From: Chelatococcus reniformis
GTDB lineage: Bacteria; Pseudomonadota; Alphaproteobacteria; Rhizobiales; Beijerinckiaceae
Length of the DNA: 64,000 nt
Assembly (NCBI RefSeq): GCF_014640075.1
Contig: NZ_BMGG01000002.1
Span: 434,001 to 498,000, forward strand
Direction: 5' to 3'
Every line of letters starts with the position of its first letter. Within the stretch, counting starts at the first letter, position 1. Both the position numbers and the translations under genes were made by a program. The notes under the pieces are model-generated. The model was not told the DNA's origin. It saw only the letters and a program-made list of their open reading frames with translations, and searched no databases. Positions 18,297-27,692 of this stretch are shown piece after piece.

Positions 18297-18691
18297 GGCA
18301 GCTGTCCGCTTCCACCTACCCGTGCGTCGATCTCGCTGCGCAACGCCAGAAAGTCGATCGGCTTGGTCAAAAGCTCGTCGGCACCGCGCGCCAGCGCGAC
18401 CTCCCGCGTGCGCGCGTCGCCGTAGGCGGTGATCATTACGATCGGCAGATCGGGCCGGACCTCCTTCGCGCGGGGGACCAGATCCAGGCCGCTCATGCCG
18501 GGCATGTTGATGTCGGAGACGAGCAGGACGGGGCGTTCGCCGTCGGCGTCGATGAGCTTGCGCAGCGCCTCTTCGCCCGACAGCGCGAAATCCATGACGA
18601 ACCGCCCGGCGCGCAGCTCGCGGCGAAACTGCTGCCGGAACAGCATCTCCACGTCCTTTTCGTCATCGACGATCAAGATACACGCGCTCAC
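18293..18691 (-). CDS. Single-domain response regulator
   Basis: 132-aa CheY-like receiver with D9/D10/E11, phospho-acceptor D60 (SDINMPGMSG), switch Thr in MITAYGD and K110 (LLTKPID). There is no output domain. It overlaps the kinase gene upstream and the receiver-cyclase gene downstream by 4 bp each. Its sequence is close to the receiver of the cyclase protein (shared FRRxxRAG and SDINMP signatures), which points to tandem duplication. It may compete for phosphate or shuttle it between kinase and cyclase. Confidence 0.93.
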   Translation of the reverse strand: MSACILIVDDEKDVEMLFRQQFRRELRAGRFVMDFALSGEEALRKLIDADGERPVLLVSDINMPGMSGLDLVPRAKEVRPDLPIVMITAYGDARTREVALARGADELLTKPIDFLALRSEIDARVGGSGQLP

Positions 18692-20319
18692 TTGCGTCTC
18701 CTCGCCTGCGGCTGCGCTGCGGCGCCGCGCGGCAGCCTGACGACGAATTCCGTGAACGAGCCGGGCTCGGTTTCGACCTCCAGAGTGCCGCCGTGTTGCT
18801 TCACGACGATATCATAGCTGAGCGAAAGCCCGAGGCCCGTTCCTTCACCGGCCGGCTTCGTCGTGAAGAACGGGTTGAAGATCTTAGCCTTAACCTCCGC
18901 AGGTATGCCTACGCCGTTGTCTCGCACGCGGATCTCTACCCGGTCACCTAAATTTTTCGTGGCGACCCGCAACGCCGGCTCGAAGCCGGGCTCGGCCGCC
19001 TTCTTGCGCTGCTGCGACGCATAAAAGCCGTTGCCGATCAGATTGATCAGAACGCGGATGAATTCCTGCGGATAGAGCTCCACGGCGCCGATCGTCGCGT
19101 CGAAGGAGCGCTCCAGCGTGACGTTGAAACCCTGCTTCTCCGCTCTGGCACCGTGATAGGCCAGGTTGAGGCTCTCCTCGACGAGAGCATTGAGGTCCAC
19201 CGCGCGGCGCTCGCCGACGCCCTCGCGCGAATGCAGCAGCATGTTCTTGACGATGGAATCGGCGCGTTTGCCATGCTCGACCACCTTGGCGAGGTTGCCC
19301 TCCAGCATGTCGCCGATGTCGTCGACCTCCGTCTTGGTTTCCTTGTCGAGCTTTACGCCGGTCAGCAGGCTGCGCAGCTCGCGCACCAGATCGGCCGACA
19401 GGTCGGCGAAGTTGTTGACGAAATTGAGCGGGTTCTTGATCTCGTGCGCAATGCCGGCGGTGAGCTGGCCGAGCGAGGCAAGCTTCTCGCGGGTGACCAG
19501 CTGGGCCTGTGCCGCCTGCAGACCGGTCAGCGCCACCTCGGCCTTGTCCTTGGCGAGCTTGAGCTCGCGCTGGTCGCGCTGTTGCATGAGCAGCAGCACG
19601 ATGCCGCCCGCCGCCGCGGCCACGAGGTAGACCAGCAGGTATTTGAAGGCGAAGATGTTGGCCTCGATCGGCTGGACGACCGTGATCTCCTGAATGCCGC
19701 GGACGTCGCCGACCTTCCAGTCGGTCTTGGGGCTTTGCGGGTGCGCGTTGTGGCAGTTGACGCAGGCCTGCCCCATGATGATCGGGGTGGCGATCCGCAC
19801 CTGGCGGTCGAACACCGAGCCGCTGACCTCGGAAACGGTCTCCTTGGGATGGCGCCGCAGCTCGGCGAGGGCATCTGTTTCGAATGCGTCGAGGCTGTAG
19901 GGCTTGCGGCCCTGGAACGGCAGGTCGGAAATGAAGGCGTAACGGACGTTGCCATCGCGGCTGCTGATCATGCGGCCGAGCTCGATCGACAGGGTCGCCG
20001 GGATGGGGATAGCGTGATCGATGTCCTTGTAGTTTTCAGTGATCCGCACGGTGCCGGGGGCGGATTGGATGCGGGCCACCACATCGCTGGCGTAGAACGC
20101 GCGCATATCGTCGATGACCCGCCCGACCTCGCCGGCCTGGCGGCGCAGCATGTTCTCCGACAGGGAGCGCAGATCGAGCCAGACCGCAACGGGCAGCCCG
20201 GCCAGGGCGAGCAGTATCAGGATGATCGCGAAGCGACCGGTTCTGATGTGGCTGAGAGCATGTGTCACTGCCGCACCCCTGGCGCTTCCCCGGCGCATCG
20301 CCCGCTCAGACGTCGTCAT
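18688..20319 (-). CDS. Sensor histidine kinase with periplasmic c-type haem (DUF3365/Tll0287-like) domain
   Basis: 543-aa membrane kinase. TM1 is about residues 30-48 and TM2 about 226-246. The periplasmic region between them (about 50-225) matches the DUF3365/Tll0287-like fold and carries a c-type haem motif CVNCH at 186-190. The cytoplasmic part has a coiled coil (about 250-285), a HisKA-like box [12 protein letters not shown] with phospho-acceptor H292, an N box ([11 protein letters not shown]), and G boxes ([16 protein letters not shown]). It heads an operon whose other members are a receiver and a receiver-cyclase. An alternative ATG at 20298 would trim seven residues. Signal sensed is inferred as redox or a haem ligand. 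Confidence 0.92.
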   Translation of the reverse strand: MTTSERAMRRGSARGAAVTHALSHIRTGRFAIILILLALAGLPVAVWLDLRSLSENMLRRQAGEVGRVIDDMRAFYASDVVARIQSAPGTVRITENYKDIDHAIPIPATLSIELGRMISSRDGNVRYAFISDLPFQGRKPYSLDAFETDALAELRRHPKETVSEVSGSVFDRQVRIATPIIMGQACVNCHNAHPQSPKTDWKVGDVRGIQEITVVQPIEANIFAFKYLLVYLVAAAAGGIVLLLMQQRDQRELKLAKDKAEVALTGLQAAQAQLVTREKLASLGQLTAGIAHEIKNPLNFVNNFADLSADLVRELRSLLTGVKLDKETKTEVDDIGDMLEGNLAKVVEHGKRADSIVKNMLLHSREGVGERRAVDLNALVEESLNLAYHGARAEKQGFNVTLERSFDATIGAVELYPQEFIRVLINLIGNGFYASQQRKKAAEPGFEPALRVATKNLGDRVEIRVRDNGVGIPAEVKAKIFNPFFTTKPAGEGTGLGLSLSYDIVVKQHGGTLEVETEPGSFTEFVVRLPRGAAAQPQARRRK

Positions 20320-20425
20320 CTAACCGAACTTTTGCCCGCCCCTTCCGATCGAGTAGTCCCTCCCCAACCGGGAGCGCGCGCTAGATCATGATCGTCAATT
20401 ATGGACGCCCCGGGGCGTCGCGCCG

Positions 20426-20755
20426 TCAATGGGCGTGGTTGGAGCGTGCCCGATAGGAGCCGTCGTTGTCGCGTTCGAACATCTCATCGATGCGCGGATG
20501 GCGCACCGGATTCCCGGTGGTGTCGGGCAGCAGGTTCTGTTCGGAGACGTAGGCGACGTACTGGGTTTCGGCGTTCTCGGCGAGCAGATGGTAGAAGGGC
20601 TGGTCTTTGCGCGGCCGCACCTCTTCGGGGATCGACTGCCACCATTCCTCGGTGTTGTTGAATTCCGGGTCGACGTCGAATATCACGCCCCGGAACGGGT
20701 AGACGCGGTGGCGGACCACCTGCCCGATGGCAAACTTGGCGGCGCCGAATTTCAT
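20426..20755 (-). CDS. hspQ: Heat shock protein HspQ
   Basis: 109-aa YccV/HspQ family protein, known in enterobacteria as a Lon specificity-enhancing factor and hemimethylated-DNA-binding protein. Family features are FAIGQVVRHRVYPFRGVIFDVDP, the acidic NNTEEWW, PFYHLLAEN, YVAYVSEQNLLPD and HPRIDEMF. The ATG at 20755 is preceded by GGAG with 8-nt spacing. Length is typical. Confidence 0.95.
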   Translation of the reverse strand: MKFGAAKFAIGQVVRHRVYPFRGVIFDVDPEFNNTEEWWQSIPEEVRPRKDQPFYHLLAENAETQYVAYVSEQNLLPDTTGNPVRHPRIDEMFERDNDGSYRARSNHAH

Positions 20756-20793
20756 CGCCTAATCTCCGCTCTTGTCCGAACCAGCGCGGCGGG

Positions 20794-20841
20794 TCTGAAG
20801 GTCCGGGCCCTCGCACGGCCTCGGCGCGCAGGACCTTCAGA
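20794..20841 (-). terminator. Long-stem hairpin between malyl-CoA lyase-like gene and hspQ
   Basis: A perfect 11-bp stem (TCTGAAGGTCC 20794-20804 with GGACCTTCAGA 20831-20841) encloses a GC-rich 26-nt loop. It lies 95 nt after the lyase-like gene stop and 38 nt before the hspQ start, both on the minus strand. No T-tract follows, so it is either a weak terminator or an hspQ leader structure. Confidence 0.45.
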
Positions 20842-20935
20842 TCGAACAAGCCACACTCGAATCATATCTTACGCGCAGGTCCCGGGCGACGCCGAAGGCG
20901 TTCCCGGCGATTGGCGCCGTTGCGACGCGCCCAAA

Positions 20936-21976
20936 TCAAAGCCCGTAGAGGGCAGCGTAGTCGCTATCCTTGGAGGCAACCAGACGCGCCAAGTCGACGA
21001 TGACCTTGGCCTGCTTCCAGGTGGCGTCGTCCTGCATCTTGCCGTCAATCATCACCGCGCCCGTTCCATCCGGCATGGCCGCGAGGATGCGCTTGGCGAA
21101 GTCGACCTCGCCCGGGTCAGGGCTAAACACGCGCTTGGCGATTGAAATCTGAGTCGGGTGCAGACTCCAAGCCCCGGCGCAGCCGAGCAGGAACGCGTTG
21201 CGGAACTGCGCCTCGCAGGCGTCCAGGTCGGCAAAGTCGCCGAACGGGCCGTAGAAGGCCTTGATGCCGTTGGCCTGGCAGGCGTCGACCATGCGAGCGA
21301 TGGTGTAGTGCCACGGATCCTGTTGAGCCGACTGGCGCGGCGCGTCGCCGCCGGGATCGGACAACACCTTGTAGTCTGGGTGGCCGCCGCCAACGCGTGT
21401 CGTCTTCATGCCGCGCGAGGCGGCGAGGTCGGCCGGGCCGAGGCTGATGCCGTGCATGCGCGGCGACGCCTGCGCGATCGCCTCTACGTTCTTCACGCCC
21501 TCGGCGGTCTCGAGGATGGCGTGGATGAGGATCGGCTTGGTGACGCCGCGCCTGGCTTCCAGCTGTGCCAGCAACTGGTCGAGATAGTGGACGTCCCAGG
21601 GCCCCTCTACCTTGGGCAGCATCATGACGTCGAGCTTGTTACCGGCGGCCGCGACAATCTCGGTGATATCGTCGAGCACCCACGGGCTGTTCAGGCAGTT
21701 GATGCGCGTCCACAGACCGGTCGTGCCGAAATCGGTCTCCTCCGCCATCTTGATGAAGCCGGCCCGCGCGGCCTCCTTGGCGTCGGCGGGAATGGCATCC
21801 TCCAGGTTGCCGAGCACGACGTCGACCTGGCGGACGAGCTCCGGCACCTTGGCGCGCATCTTGTCGTTGTGGGGCGGGACGAAATGGATCATCCGCTCCA
21901 GCCGCACGGGAAGTTCGCGGAACGGCTCGGGCGCTCCGATCGCCAACGGACGGTAGAACTGGCGCGGCAGTTTCAT
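20936..21976 (-). CDS. HpcH/HpaI family CoA-ester lyase, malyl-CoA lyase-like
   Basis: 346-aa enzyme of the citrate-lyase beta/malyl-CoA lyase superfamily, predicted to cleave or form L-malyl-CoA or beta-methylmalyl-CoA. Motifs include [11 protein letters not shown] (acidic metal/CoA region), [12 protein letters not shown] (catalytic Arg), [11 protein letters not shown] (metal-binding Glu), [31 protein letters not shown] and [10 protein letters not shown]. Malyl-CoA lyase serves the ethylmalonyl-CoA pathway, glyoxylate metabolism or the serine cycle; none of the other enzymes are in the window. The ATG at 21976 fits the family N-terminus [10 protein letters not shown]. Confidence 0.85.
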   Translation of the reverse strand: MKLPRQFYRPLAIGAPEPFRELPVRLERMIHFVPPHNDKMRAKVPELVRQVDVVLGNLEDAIPADAKEAARAGFIKMAEETDFGTTGLWTRINCLNSPWVLDDITEIVAAAGNKLDVMMLPKVEGPWDVHYLDQLLAQLEARRGVTKPILIHAILETAEGVKNVEAIAQASPRMHGISLGPADLAASRGMKTTRVGGGHPDYKVLSDPGGDAPRQSAQQDPWHYTIARMVDACQANGIKAFYGPFGDFADLDACEAQFRNAFLLGCAGAWSLHPTQISIAKRVFSPDPGEVDFAKRILAAMPDGTGAVMIDGKMQDDATWKQAKVIVDLARLVASKDSDYAALYGL

Positions 21977-22139
21977 GGAGCGCTCCCTTGTCGCCGCGGG
22001 CGGACGGCCCGCGGTGTGATCGATCGAGGTGTGCGATAGGCGAGGTCGAGGCCGCAGTCCAGCCCGCTCGCCGGCGTGGCGCCGTCCGCAGCCGGCAGCG
22101 CTGCCTGTAGCGGGCGTGCCGCTGCCCGCAACCAAGCGG

Positions 22140-23369
22140 CTACGAGGCAAAACCCGCGCCAGCGCGCCGCATCAGGCTGGGCAGGCCGAGCCGCGGCGCC
22201 AGCCCCTCGCGCATCACCAGCCGGCGCAGCGGCCCGGCGGCATCGAGCGTCAGCATGGCCGCGCCGCGCACCAGATCGAGCGGCAGCATGTCCAACAGCA
22301 GCGAGCGATTCAGCGCGTCGATGACGCCTGTGCGCGTGCGCGCATCGACGAGCCTGCCGCGCGAGAACCTGGACATGGCGGTGGCGTCGGCGATCGCTTG
22401 CCCCCGCGACCGGGCGTCGACGATCACATCGCGCAGCGCGGCAACGTCTCGGAGGCCCAGGTTGAGACCCTGGGCCCCGATCGGCGGGAACACGTGGGCG
22501 GCTTCGCCGACGAGCGCGGCGCCGTGGCCGGCAAAGCGGGCCACGGACAGCCCCTGCATGGGCACGACGCCGCAGTGCCCCTCCAGCGTCATGGCGCCTA
22601 GCATGGATTGCGCCTGGCGCTCGACTGCGGATGCAAGCTCATCGGCGGTCATCCGGCGCAGGCGCCTGGCTTGGTAGGGCGGGCAGACCCAGACCAGGCT
22701 GGAACGCCGGCCCGGCAGCGGCACGAGCGTGAAGGGGCCGCCGCGCGTGTGCAGCTCCGTCGAGGTGTCGCGGTGCGGCCGCGCGTGCGCAAAGATGGCC
22801 GTCAGCGCCGTCTGCCGGTAGGTCCAGGTCCGCACGGCGACGTCGAGCGCGTGGCGCACCAGCGACTGACGCCCGTCCGCTCCCACCACGAGGGGCGGCT
22901 CGAGCGTGTCGCCGTCCGCCAGCGTAAGCCTGAGGCCGGCTGCGTGTGAATCGGCAGCGGCCAACGGCGCATCCCGGATCGTCAGCCGCGGCGTGGCTCG
23001 CGCGACCTGGGCCAGCCCGTCGACGAGCGCCGCATTCTCGATGTTGTAGCCAAATGCGTCGAGCCCGATCTCGCTGGCATGGAAGGTGAGGGGGGGGGGC
23101 GCAAACAGGCTGCCGGTCGCATCGACGATGCGCATGCATGTCATCGGCGCTGCTGCCGGCGCCAACTGGCGCCAGGCGCCGATGGCGGCGAGGAAGGTGA
23201 CGGAGCCGTCCAGCAGCGCCACGGTGCGGCCATCCGCCTGCCCGCTCGGCCGGCCGATCAGCACCGTATCGAAGCCGTCGCGGGCGAAGGTGATGGCGGC
23301 GGCGAGGCCGGTGGCGCCGGCGCCGACGACAGCGATATGCGCAGGTCGCTCGTTCATGGGCTCAGCCAT
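22140..23369 (-). CDS. UbiH/COQ6-family FAD-dependent monooxygenase
   Basis: 409-aa flavoprotein hydroxylase, probably acting in ubiquinone biosynthesis. The N-terminal dinucleotide fold is [21 protein letters not shown]. The DG motif region is [15 protein letters not shown]. The third FAD motif reads [23 protein letters not shown], where most relatives have GDAAH, so Asp is replaced by Glu. ATG at 23369 chosen ([12 protein letters not shown]); a second one lies at 23357. It is divergent from the TerC-like gene with a 100-bp shared promoter region. Which ring position it hydroxylates is not determinable. Confidence 0.88.
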   Translation of the reverse strand: MAEPMNERPAHIAVVGAGATGLAAAITFARDGFDTVLIGRPSGQADGRTVALLDGSVTFLAAIGAWRQLAPAAAPMTCMRIVDATGSLFAPPPLTFHASEIGLDAFGYNIENAALVDGLAQVARATPRLTIRDAPLAAADSHAAGLRLTLADGDTLEPPLVVGADGRQSLVRHALDVAVRTWTYRQTALTAIFAHARPHRDTSTELHTRGGPFTLVPLPGRRSSLVWVCPPYQARRLRRMTADELASAVERQAQSMLGAMTLEGHCGVVPMQGLSVARFAGHGAALVGEAAHVFPPIGAQGLNLGLRDVAALRDVIVDARSRGQAIADATAMSRFSRGRLVDARTRTGVIDALNRSLLLDMLPLDLVRGAAMLTLDAAGPLRRLVMREGLAPRLGLPSLMRRAGAGFAS

Positions 23370-23469
23370 AGTGATTTTCCCGTCACGGCGGAAGCCGACC
23401 GTGGCGGACGCCCTTTTCAAGAGCAATCCGCTCGCCCATGTTCAGGCGGATTTTCTGACGGGAGGACTT

Positions 23470-24234
23470 ATGTTCGGATGGATGGCCGAGCCGGCAGGCT
23501 GGGCGGCGCTGCTGACCTTGAGCGCGATGGAGATCGTGCTCGGCATCGACAACGTCGTCTTCATCTCCGTGCTGGTTGCACGGCTGCCGCCGGCCCAGGC
23601 CGAGCGAGCCCGGCGCATCGGCCTGGCTTTGGCGCTCGTCTTCCGTGTGGCGCTGCTGTTCACGCTGACGGCGATCATGAAGCTCACCGAGCCGGTCTTC
23701 ACTGTCCTGGGCGAGGGCGTCTCCTGGCGTGACATCATCCTCCTCGCCGGCGGCCTGTTTCTCATCGTCAAGGCGACCCATGAGATCCATGTCTCGATGG
23801 AGGGTGATCATGGTGTCGAGGCGCATCGGCAGGCGCCTAACATGTTCCTGGCCGCCATCGCCCAGATCGCCGTCATCGATCTGGTGTTCTCCATCGATTC
23901 GATCGTGACCGCGATCGGCATGGCCGACGATGTGTCGATCATGGTCACCGCCGTCGTCATCGCCATGATCGTCATGTACGCCGCCTCCGGCGTCGTGGGC
24001 CGCTTCATTGCCGCGCATCCCACCACCAAGATGCTGGCCTTGTCCTTCCTGATCCTGATCGGCGTCTCGCTAGTTGCCGAGGGGAGCGGATTTCACCTGC
24101 CGCGCGCCTATATTTATTGCTCGATGGCGTTCGCAGCCGCGGTGGAGGCGATCAACATCCTGGCCGGACGCAAGCGCAAGAGCCCCGGAACGGGGGCGCC
24201 GCATGCGGTGGGCGAAGACACCCGTGCCAACTGA
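23470..24234 (+). CDS. TerC family integral membrane protein
   Basis: 254-aa polytopic protein with about seven hydrophobic segments. The paired acidic motifs of the family are AMEIVLGIDNVVFIS (near residue 25) and VIDLVFSIDSIVTAIG (near 140). Homologues are linked to tellurite resistance or to metal-ion (Mn) export at secretion sites. The ATG at 23470 is preceded by a strong GGGAGGACTT ribosome site; the longer upstream frame overlaps the divergent ubiH-like gene and is not supported. It lies 18 bp before the quinone oxidoreductase gene, probably co-transcribed. Confidence 0.92.
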   Translation: MFGWMAEPAGWAALLTLSAMEIVLGIDNVVFISVLVARLPPAQAERARRIGLALALVFRVALLFTLTAIMKLTEPVFTVLGEGVSWRDIILLAGGLFLIVKATHEIHVSMEGDHGVEAHRQAPNMFLAAIAQIAVIDLVFSIDSIVTAIGMADDVSIMVTAVVIAMIVMYAASGVVGRFIAAHPTTKMLALSFLILIGVSLVAEGSGFHLPRAYIYCSMAFAAAVEAINILAGRKRKSPGTGAPHAVGEDTRAN

Positions 24235-24252
24235 CAACCGAAGGCAACTCCC

Positions 24253-25227
24253 ATGACCAAGGCCATTCGCGTTCACCGCACCGGCGGTCCCGACGTCCTC
24301 TCCTATGAGGACGTAACCGTCGGCGAGCCGGGGCCGGGCGAGGTCCGCGTCAGGCACATGGCGATCGGGCTGAACTTCCTCGACATCTATTATCGTACCG
24401 GGCTCTACCCGATGGCGTTGCCGTTCACACCCGGCAACGAAGGGGCAGGCGAGATCGTCTCCGTCGGGGAGGGCGTCTCCGAGTTCGCGCCGGGCGATCG
24501 CGTCGCTTATGTCGGGCCGCTTGGTTCTTACGCGGAGGAGCGCATCCTTCCCGCGCAGGTCGTGGTGAAACTTCCCGGTGCCATCGACTTCGAGGTGGCG
24601 GCGGCGATGATGCTTAAGGGCATGACTGCCGAGTTCCTGCTGCACCGCACCTTCAAGGTCGGCCCCGGGCACACGATCCTGTTCCATGCGGCTGCGGGCG
24701 GAGTCGGCCTTATCGCCTGCCAGTGGGCCAAGCACTTGGGCGCCCGCGTCATCGGAACCGTCGGCTCGCCCGACAAGGCCGAACTCGCCCGTCAACACGG
24801 CTGCGACCACGTCATCCTTTACCGGGAGGAGGATTTTGCGTCCCGAGTCCGAGAGATCACCGAAGGTGCGGGCTGCGACGTCGTCTACGACAGTGTCGGG
24901 AAGGCGACTTTCCCGGCGTCCCTCGACTGCCTGAAACCCTTCGGCACTTTCGTCAGCTTCGGCAACGCGTCGGGACCGATCGAGGGCTTCAACGTCGCCC
25001 TCCTCGGCCAGAAAGGCTCTCTCTACGCCACGCGGCCGACCCTGTTCACCCATACGGCCGATCGCGCCAGCCTGGTCGACATGGCGACGAAGCTCTTCGA
25101 GGCCGTCGAGAGCGGGATCATCAAGATCATGATCAGCGCGCGCTATCCGCTGGCCGCCGCGGCCGAGGCCCAGCACTCGCTCGAAGCGCGCGCGACCACT
25201 GGAGCCACGGTGCTGCTGCCGGCGTGA
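24253..25227 (+). CDS. Zinc-independent NADPH:quinone oxidoreductase (QOR-type MDR)
   Basis: 324-aa medium-chain reductase. The N-terminal GroES-like domain has VRHMAIGLNFLDIYYRTGLYP and PGNEGAGEIVSVG. The Rossmann domain has the quinone-reductase signature FHAAAGGVGLIACQWAKHLG (about residues 136-155). It lacks the zinc-ligand cysteines of alcohol dehydrogenases and is full length for Qor. It should reduce quinones by one electron with NADPH. Translation start MTKAIRVH is preceded by GAAGG. Confidence 0.92.
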   Translation: MTKAIRVHRTGGPDVLSYEDVTVGEPGPGEVRVRHMAIGLNFLDIYYRTGLYPMALPFTPGNEGAGEIVSVGEGVSEFAPGDRVAYVGPLGSYAEERILPAQVVVKLPGAIDFEVAAAMMLKGMTAEFLLHRTFKVGPGHTILFHAAAGGVGLIACQWAKHLGARVIGTVGSPDKAELARQHGCDHVILYREEDFASRVREITEGAGCDVVYDSVGKATFPASLDCLKPFGTFVSFGNASGPIEGFNVALLGQKGSLYATRPTLFTHTADRASLVDMATKLFEAVESGIIKIMISARYPLAAAAEAQHSLEARATTGATVLLPA

Positions 25228-25306
25228 GCCCATCAAGGAGAAGCACGGGTTAGGCCTCCCCGCGCCCGTATCACCCGCGTGGCATCCGCCGCGCGGTCGA
25301 TGGGAA

Positions 25307-26620
25307 TCAGACCAGGCTGCCAAACAGGTCGTACTCGTCGGCGCGGTCGATGCGGACGGTGACGACGTCGCCGGTCCGCATCGGCCGCCGGCCGGTGACA
25401 TGGACGACGCCGTCAATCTCCGGCGCGTCCCACGGCGAGCGTCCGCGTGCCTGCTGGGCGCCGCCGGCATCGATAATGACCGGGATGCGGCGGCCGACCC
25501 TGGATTTCTGACGCGCGGCGCTGACGGCCCGCTGGGCGGCCATGAAGCGATGCCAGCGCTGCTCCTTGATCTCCTCTGGCACCGAATCGGGCAGATCGTT
25601 GGCGGGGGCGCCGGCTACCGGCTCGTATTTGAAGCAGCCGACTCGATCGAGCCGCGCCTCCTTCAGCCACGCCAGCAGCAGCTGGAAATCCTCTTCGGTC
25701 TCGCCGGGGAAGCCGACGATGAACGTCGAGCGGATGGCGAGGTCCGGGCAGATCTCCCGCCAGGCACGGATCCGATCGAGGCTCCTGTCCTGGTGGGCCG
25801 GGCGCTTCATCGCCTTGAGCACCCGCGGTGACGCGTGCTGGAAAGGGATGTCGAGATAGGGCAGCACCTTGCCGTCGGCCATCAGCGGCAGCACCGCGTC
25901 GACGTGCGGATAGGGATAGACGTAGTGGAGACGCACCCATACGCCGAGCTCACCCAAGGCGGCGGCGAGATCCGCGAACTGGGCACGCAGTTCGCGTCCC
26001 TTCCAGGTGCTCGTCGCATAACGCAGGTCGACGCCATAGGCGCTGGTATCCTGCGAGATCACCAGCAGCTCCTTGACCCCCGCGCCCACCAGCCGTTCGG
26101 CCTCGCGCATTACGTCGGCGGCGGGCCTGCTCACCAGGTCTCCGCGCAAGTGGGGGATAATGCAGAAGCTGCAGCGATGGTTGCAACCTTCTGAAATCTT
26201 TAGATAAGCGTAGTGCCGTGGCGTCAGCTTGACACCCTGCGGCGGCACCAGATCGACGAACGGGTCATGCCGCGGTGGGGCCGCCGCGTGGACTGCGCCG
26301 ATCACGCTTTCGTACTGCTGCGGGCCCGTGATGGCGAGCACGTCCGGGAAGCGCGCGCGAATCGGCTCAGGCTGCGCGCCCATGCATCCGGTGACGATCA
26401 CGCGGCCATTCTCACCCATGGCCTTGCCGATCGCCTCGAGCGATTCGGCTTTGGCGGAGTCGAGAAAGCCGCAGGTGTTGACGATGACGAGATCCGCGCC
26501 TTCGTGAGTCTTGCTGAGCTCGTAGCCCTCCGAGCGCAGGTGCGTGACAATCCGCTCGGAATCGACCAGCGCCTTGGGGCAGCCGAGGGACACGAAGGAG
26601 ATGCGGGCGGGAGCGTTCAT
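25307..26620 (-). CDS. rimO: Ribosomal protein S12 methylthiotransferase RimO
   Basis: 437-aa radical SAM enzyme that adds a methylthio group to an Asp of ribosomal protein S12. The N-terminal UPF0004 domain opens [15 protein letters not shown] with cysteines also in [10 protein letters not shown] and TGCMGA, the ligands of one cluster. The radical SAM triad is CNHRCSFC in [20 protein letters not shown]. The C-terminal TRAM domain runs to the end. Length and signatures identify RimO rather than MiaB. Confidence 0.96.
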   Translation of the reverse strand: MNAPARISFVSLGCPKALVDSERIVTHLRSEGYELSKTHEGADLVIVNTCGFLDSAKAESLEAIGKAMGENGRVIVTGCMGAQPEPIRARFPDVLAITGPQQYESVIGAVHAAAPPRHDPFVDLVPPQGVKLTPRHYAYLKISEGCNHRCSFCIIPHLRGDLVSRPAADVMREAERLVGAGVKELLVISQDTSAYGVDLRYATSTWKGRELRAQFADLAAALGELGVWVRLHYVYPYPHVDAVLPLMADGKVLPYLDIPFQHASPRVLKAMKRPAHQDRSLDRIRAWREICPDLAIRSTFIVGFPGETEEDFQLLLAWLKEARLDRVGCFKYEPVAGAPANDLPDSVPEEIKEQRWHRFMAAQRAVSAARQKSRVGRRIPVIIDAGGAQQARGRSPWDAPEIDGVVHVTGRRPMRTGDVVTVRIDRADEYDLFGSLV

Positions 26621-26738
26621 GCGATCGTCTGGAGCTAGGTGCGGCGAAGGTGCGCCGTGTGAACGGCAATTGCAGCATTTTCGTAGCGCAGTCGCGGGAG
26701 CGGCGGGTCATGGAGCCCGAACGCCAACGCCAAAGCAG

Positions 26739-26769
26739 ATGGGCCCGGCGACATCGTCGCCGGGCCCAT
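26739..26769 (-). terminator. Strong hairpin downstream of porin gene
   Basis: A perfect 14-bp GC-rich stem (ATGGGCCCGGCGAC 26739-26752 with its complement 26756-26769) closes a 3-nt loop, 41 bp after the porin stop codon. The T-run after it is weak (TGCTTTGG on the minus strand). Most likely it terminates the porin mRNA and protects its 3' end; it also separates it from rimO. Confidence 0.75.
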
Positions 26770-26809
26770 CCGTAGGCTAGAGCGGTGTGCTCTGAAGCTC
26801 GTTCGTGCC

Positions 26810-27586
26810 TTAGAACTTGTAGTTCAGGCCGACGCGGACGACCGCGAACTCGTTGTTCTTGCTGCCGCTGCTGTAGTAGCCGGTGGCCAGCGGCAGACCC
26901 GGCAGGTAAACGTCGCTGTTGCCGCGGTCGAGGCTGACATACAGGCCTTCGATCTTGGCAGTGATGTTGTCGGTGAAGGCGTACTCAAGACCGCCGCCGA
27001 CCGTCCAGCCGGTCGCGGTGTTGTCGCCGTTGCCGCCGTAGTAGGCGCCACCGTAGCCGTAGTTGTTGCCGAAGTAGGCGCTGTTGTTGTTGCCGCCGCC
27101 GCCGTAAGCGAAACCGCCGGTGGCGTAGATCAGGGCGCGGTCGAAGGCGAAACCGGCGCGGGCACGCACGGTGCCGAACCAATCCATGCCCTGGTTGCCG
27201 TAGCCGTAGTTGTTCTTGCCGCCGAGGTCAGCGTACTGGATGTCCGCTTCGGCGCCGATCACGAACTGGCCGATCTGGTAGTTGTAGCCGATCTGACCAC
27301 CACCAGCGAAGCCGCCGTCGCTGCCGCCGTCACCGTAGTAGCCGTAGCCCGGGTAGCCGCCGTAGCCATAGTAGCCGGGATAACCGTACAGGCCGGCATT
27401 GTCGTCGTTGTTGGTGTTCCAGGCGTAGCCGGCGTTCACGCCGACGTAGAAGCCGGTCCAGGTGAACACAGGAACGATCACGACCGGTGCGGCCGGCTCG
27501 TACTTGCGCGAGGGCAGATCGGCAGCGAGGGCGGTGCCGCCCAGAGCGACCAGGCTAACGGTGGTCAGAAGAACTTTGCGCAGCAT
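26810..27586 (-). CDS. Outer-membrane beta-barrel porin, Omp25/Omp31-like, Tyr/Gly-rich loop
   Basis: 258-aa outer-membrane protein. The signal peptide MLRKVLLTTVSLVALGGTALAA is followed by DLPSRKYEPAAP and TWTGFYVGVNAGYAW, the start of Omp25/31-family barrels in Rhizobiales. It ends in a C-terminal Phe (VRVGLNYKF). Residues 66-97 (first extracellular loop) are a Gly/Tyr/Pro-rich low-complexity tract, and a second Tyr/Gly/Asn-rich tract lies around 165-195. A GGGGAG ribosome site precedes the ATG and a strong hairpin follows the stop. A sigma-54-like promoter is seen upstream. Structural role inferred. Confidence 0.9.
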   Translation of the reverse strand: MLRKVLLTTVSLVALGGTALAADLPSRKYEPAAPVVIVPVFTWTGFYVGVNAGYAWNTNNDDNAGLYGYPGYYGYGGYPGYGYYGDGGSDGGFAGGGQIGYNYQIGQFVIGAEADIQYADLGGKNNYGYGNQGMDWFGTVRARAGFAFDRALIYATGGFAYGGGGNNNSAYFGNNYGYGGAYYGGNGDNTATGWTVGGGLEYAFTDNITAKIEGLYVSLDRGNSDVYLPGLPLATGYYSSGSKNNEFAVVRVGLNYKF

Positions 27587-27677
27587 CTTGGCTCCCCATT
27601 CAATCGGAATTCACAACCCCGCCGAAGCGGCTTGATGGTTGAGTAGCATAGGTCGCGGCACCTGTCCGTGGCCAATG

Positions 27678-27692
27678 TGCAACGCTTGTGCC
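27678..27692 (-). promoter_or_regulatory. Candidate sigma-54 promoter for porin gene
   Basis: On the minus strand the sequence reads GGCAC-AAGCG-TTGCA, preserving GG and GC at -24/-12 with the 10-bp spacing and matching GGCAC-N5-TTGCA fully. The expected transcription start is about 80 nt before the porin ATG. An NtrC-type dyad upstream was not recognised. Confidence 0.5.

Noticed and set aside
23370-23469. yybP-ykoY manganese riboswitch before the TerC-like gene
   Set aside because: The 100-bp leader lacks the conserved loop sequences of that riboswitch, and is short.
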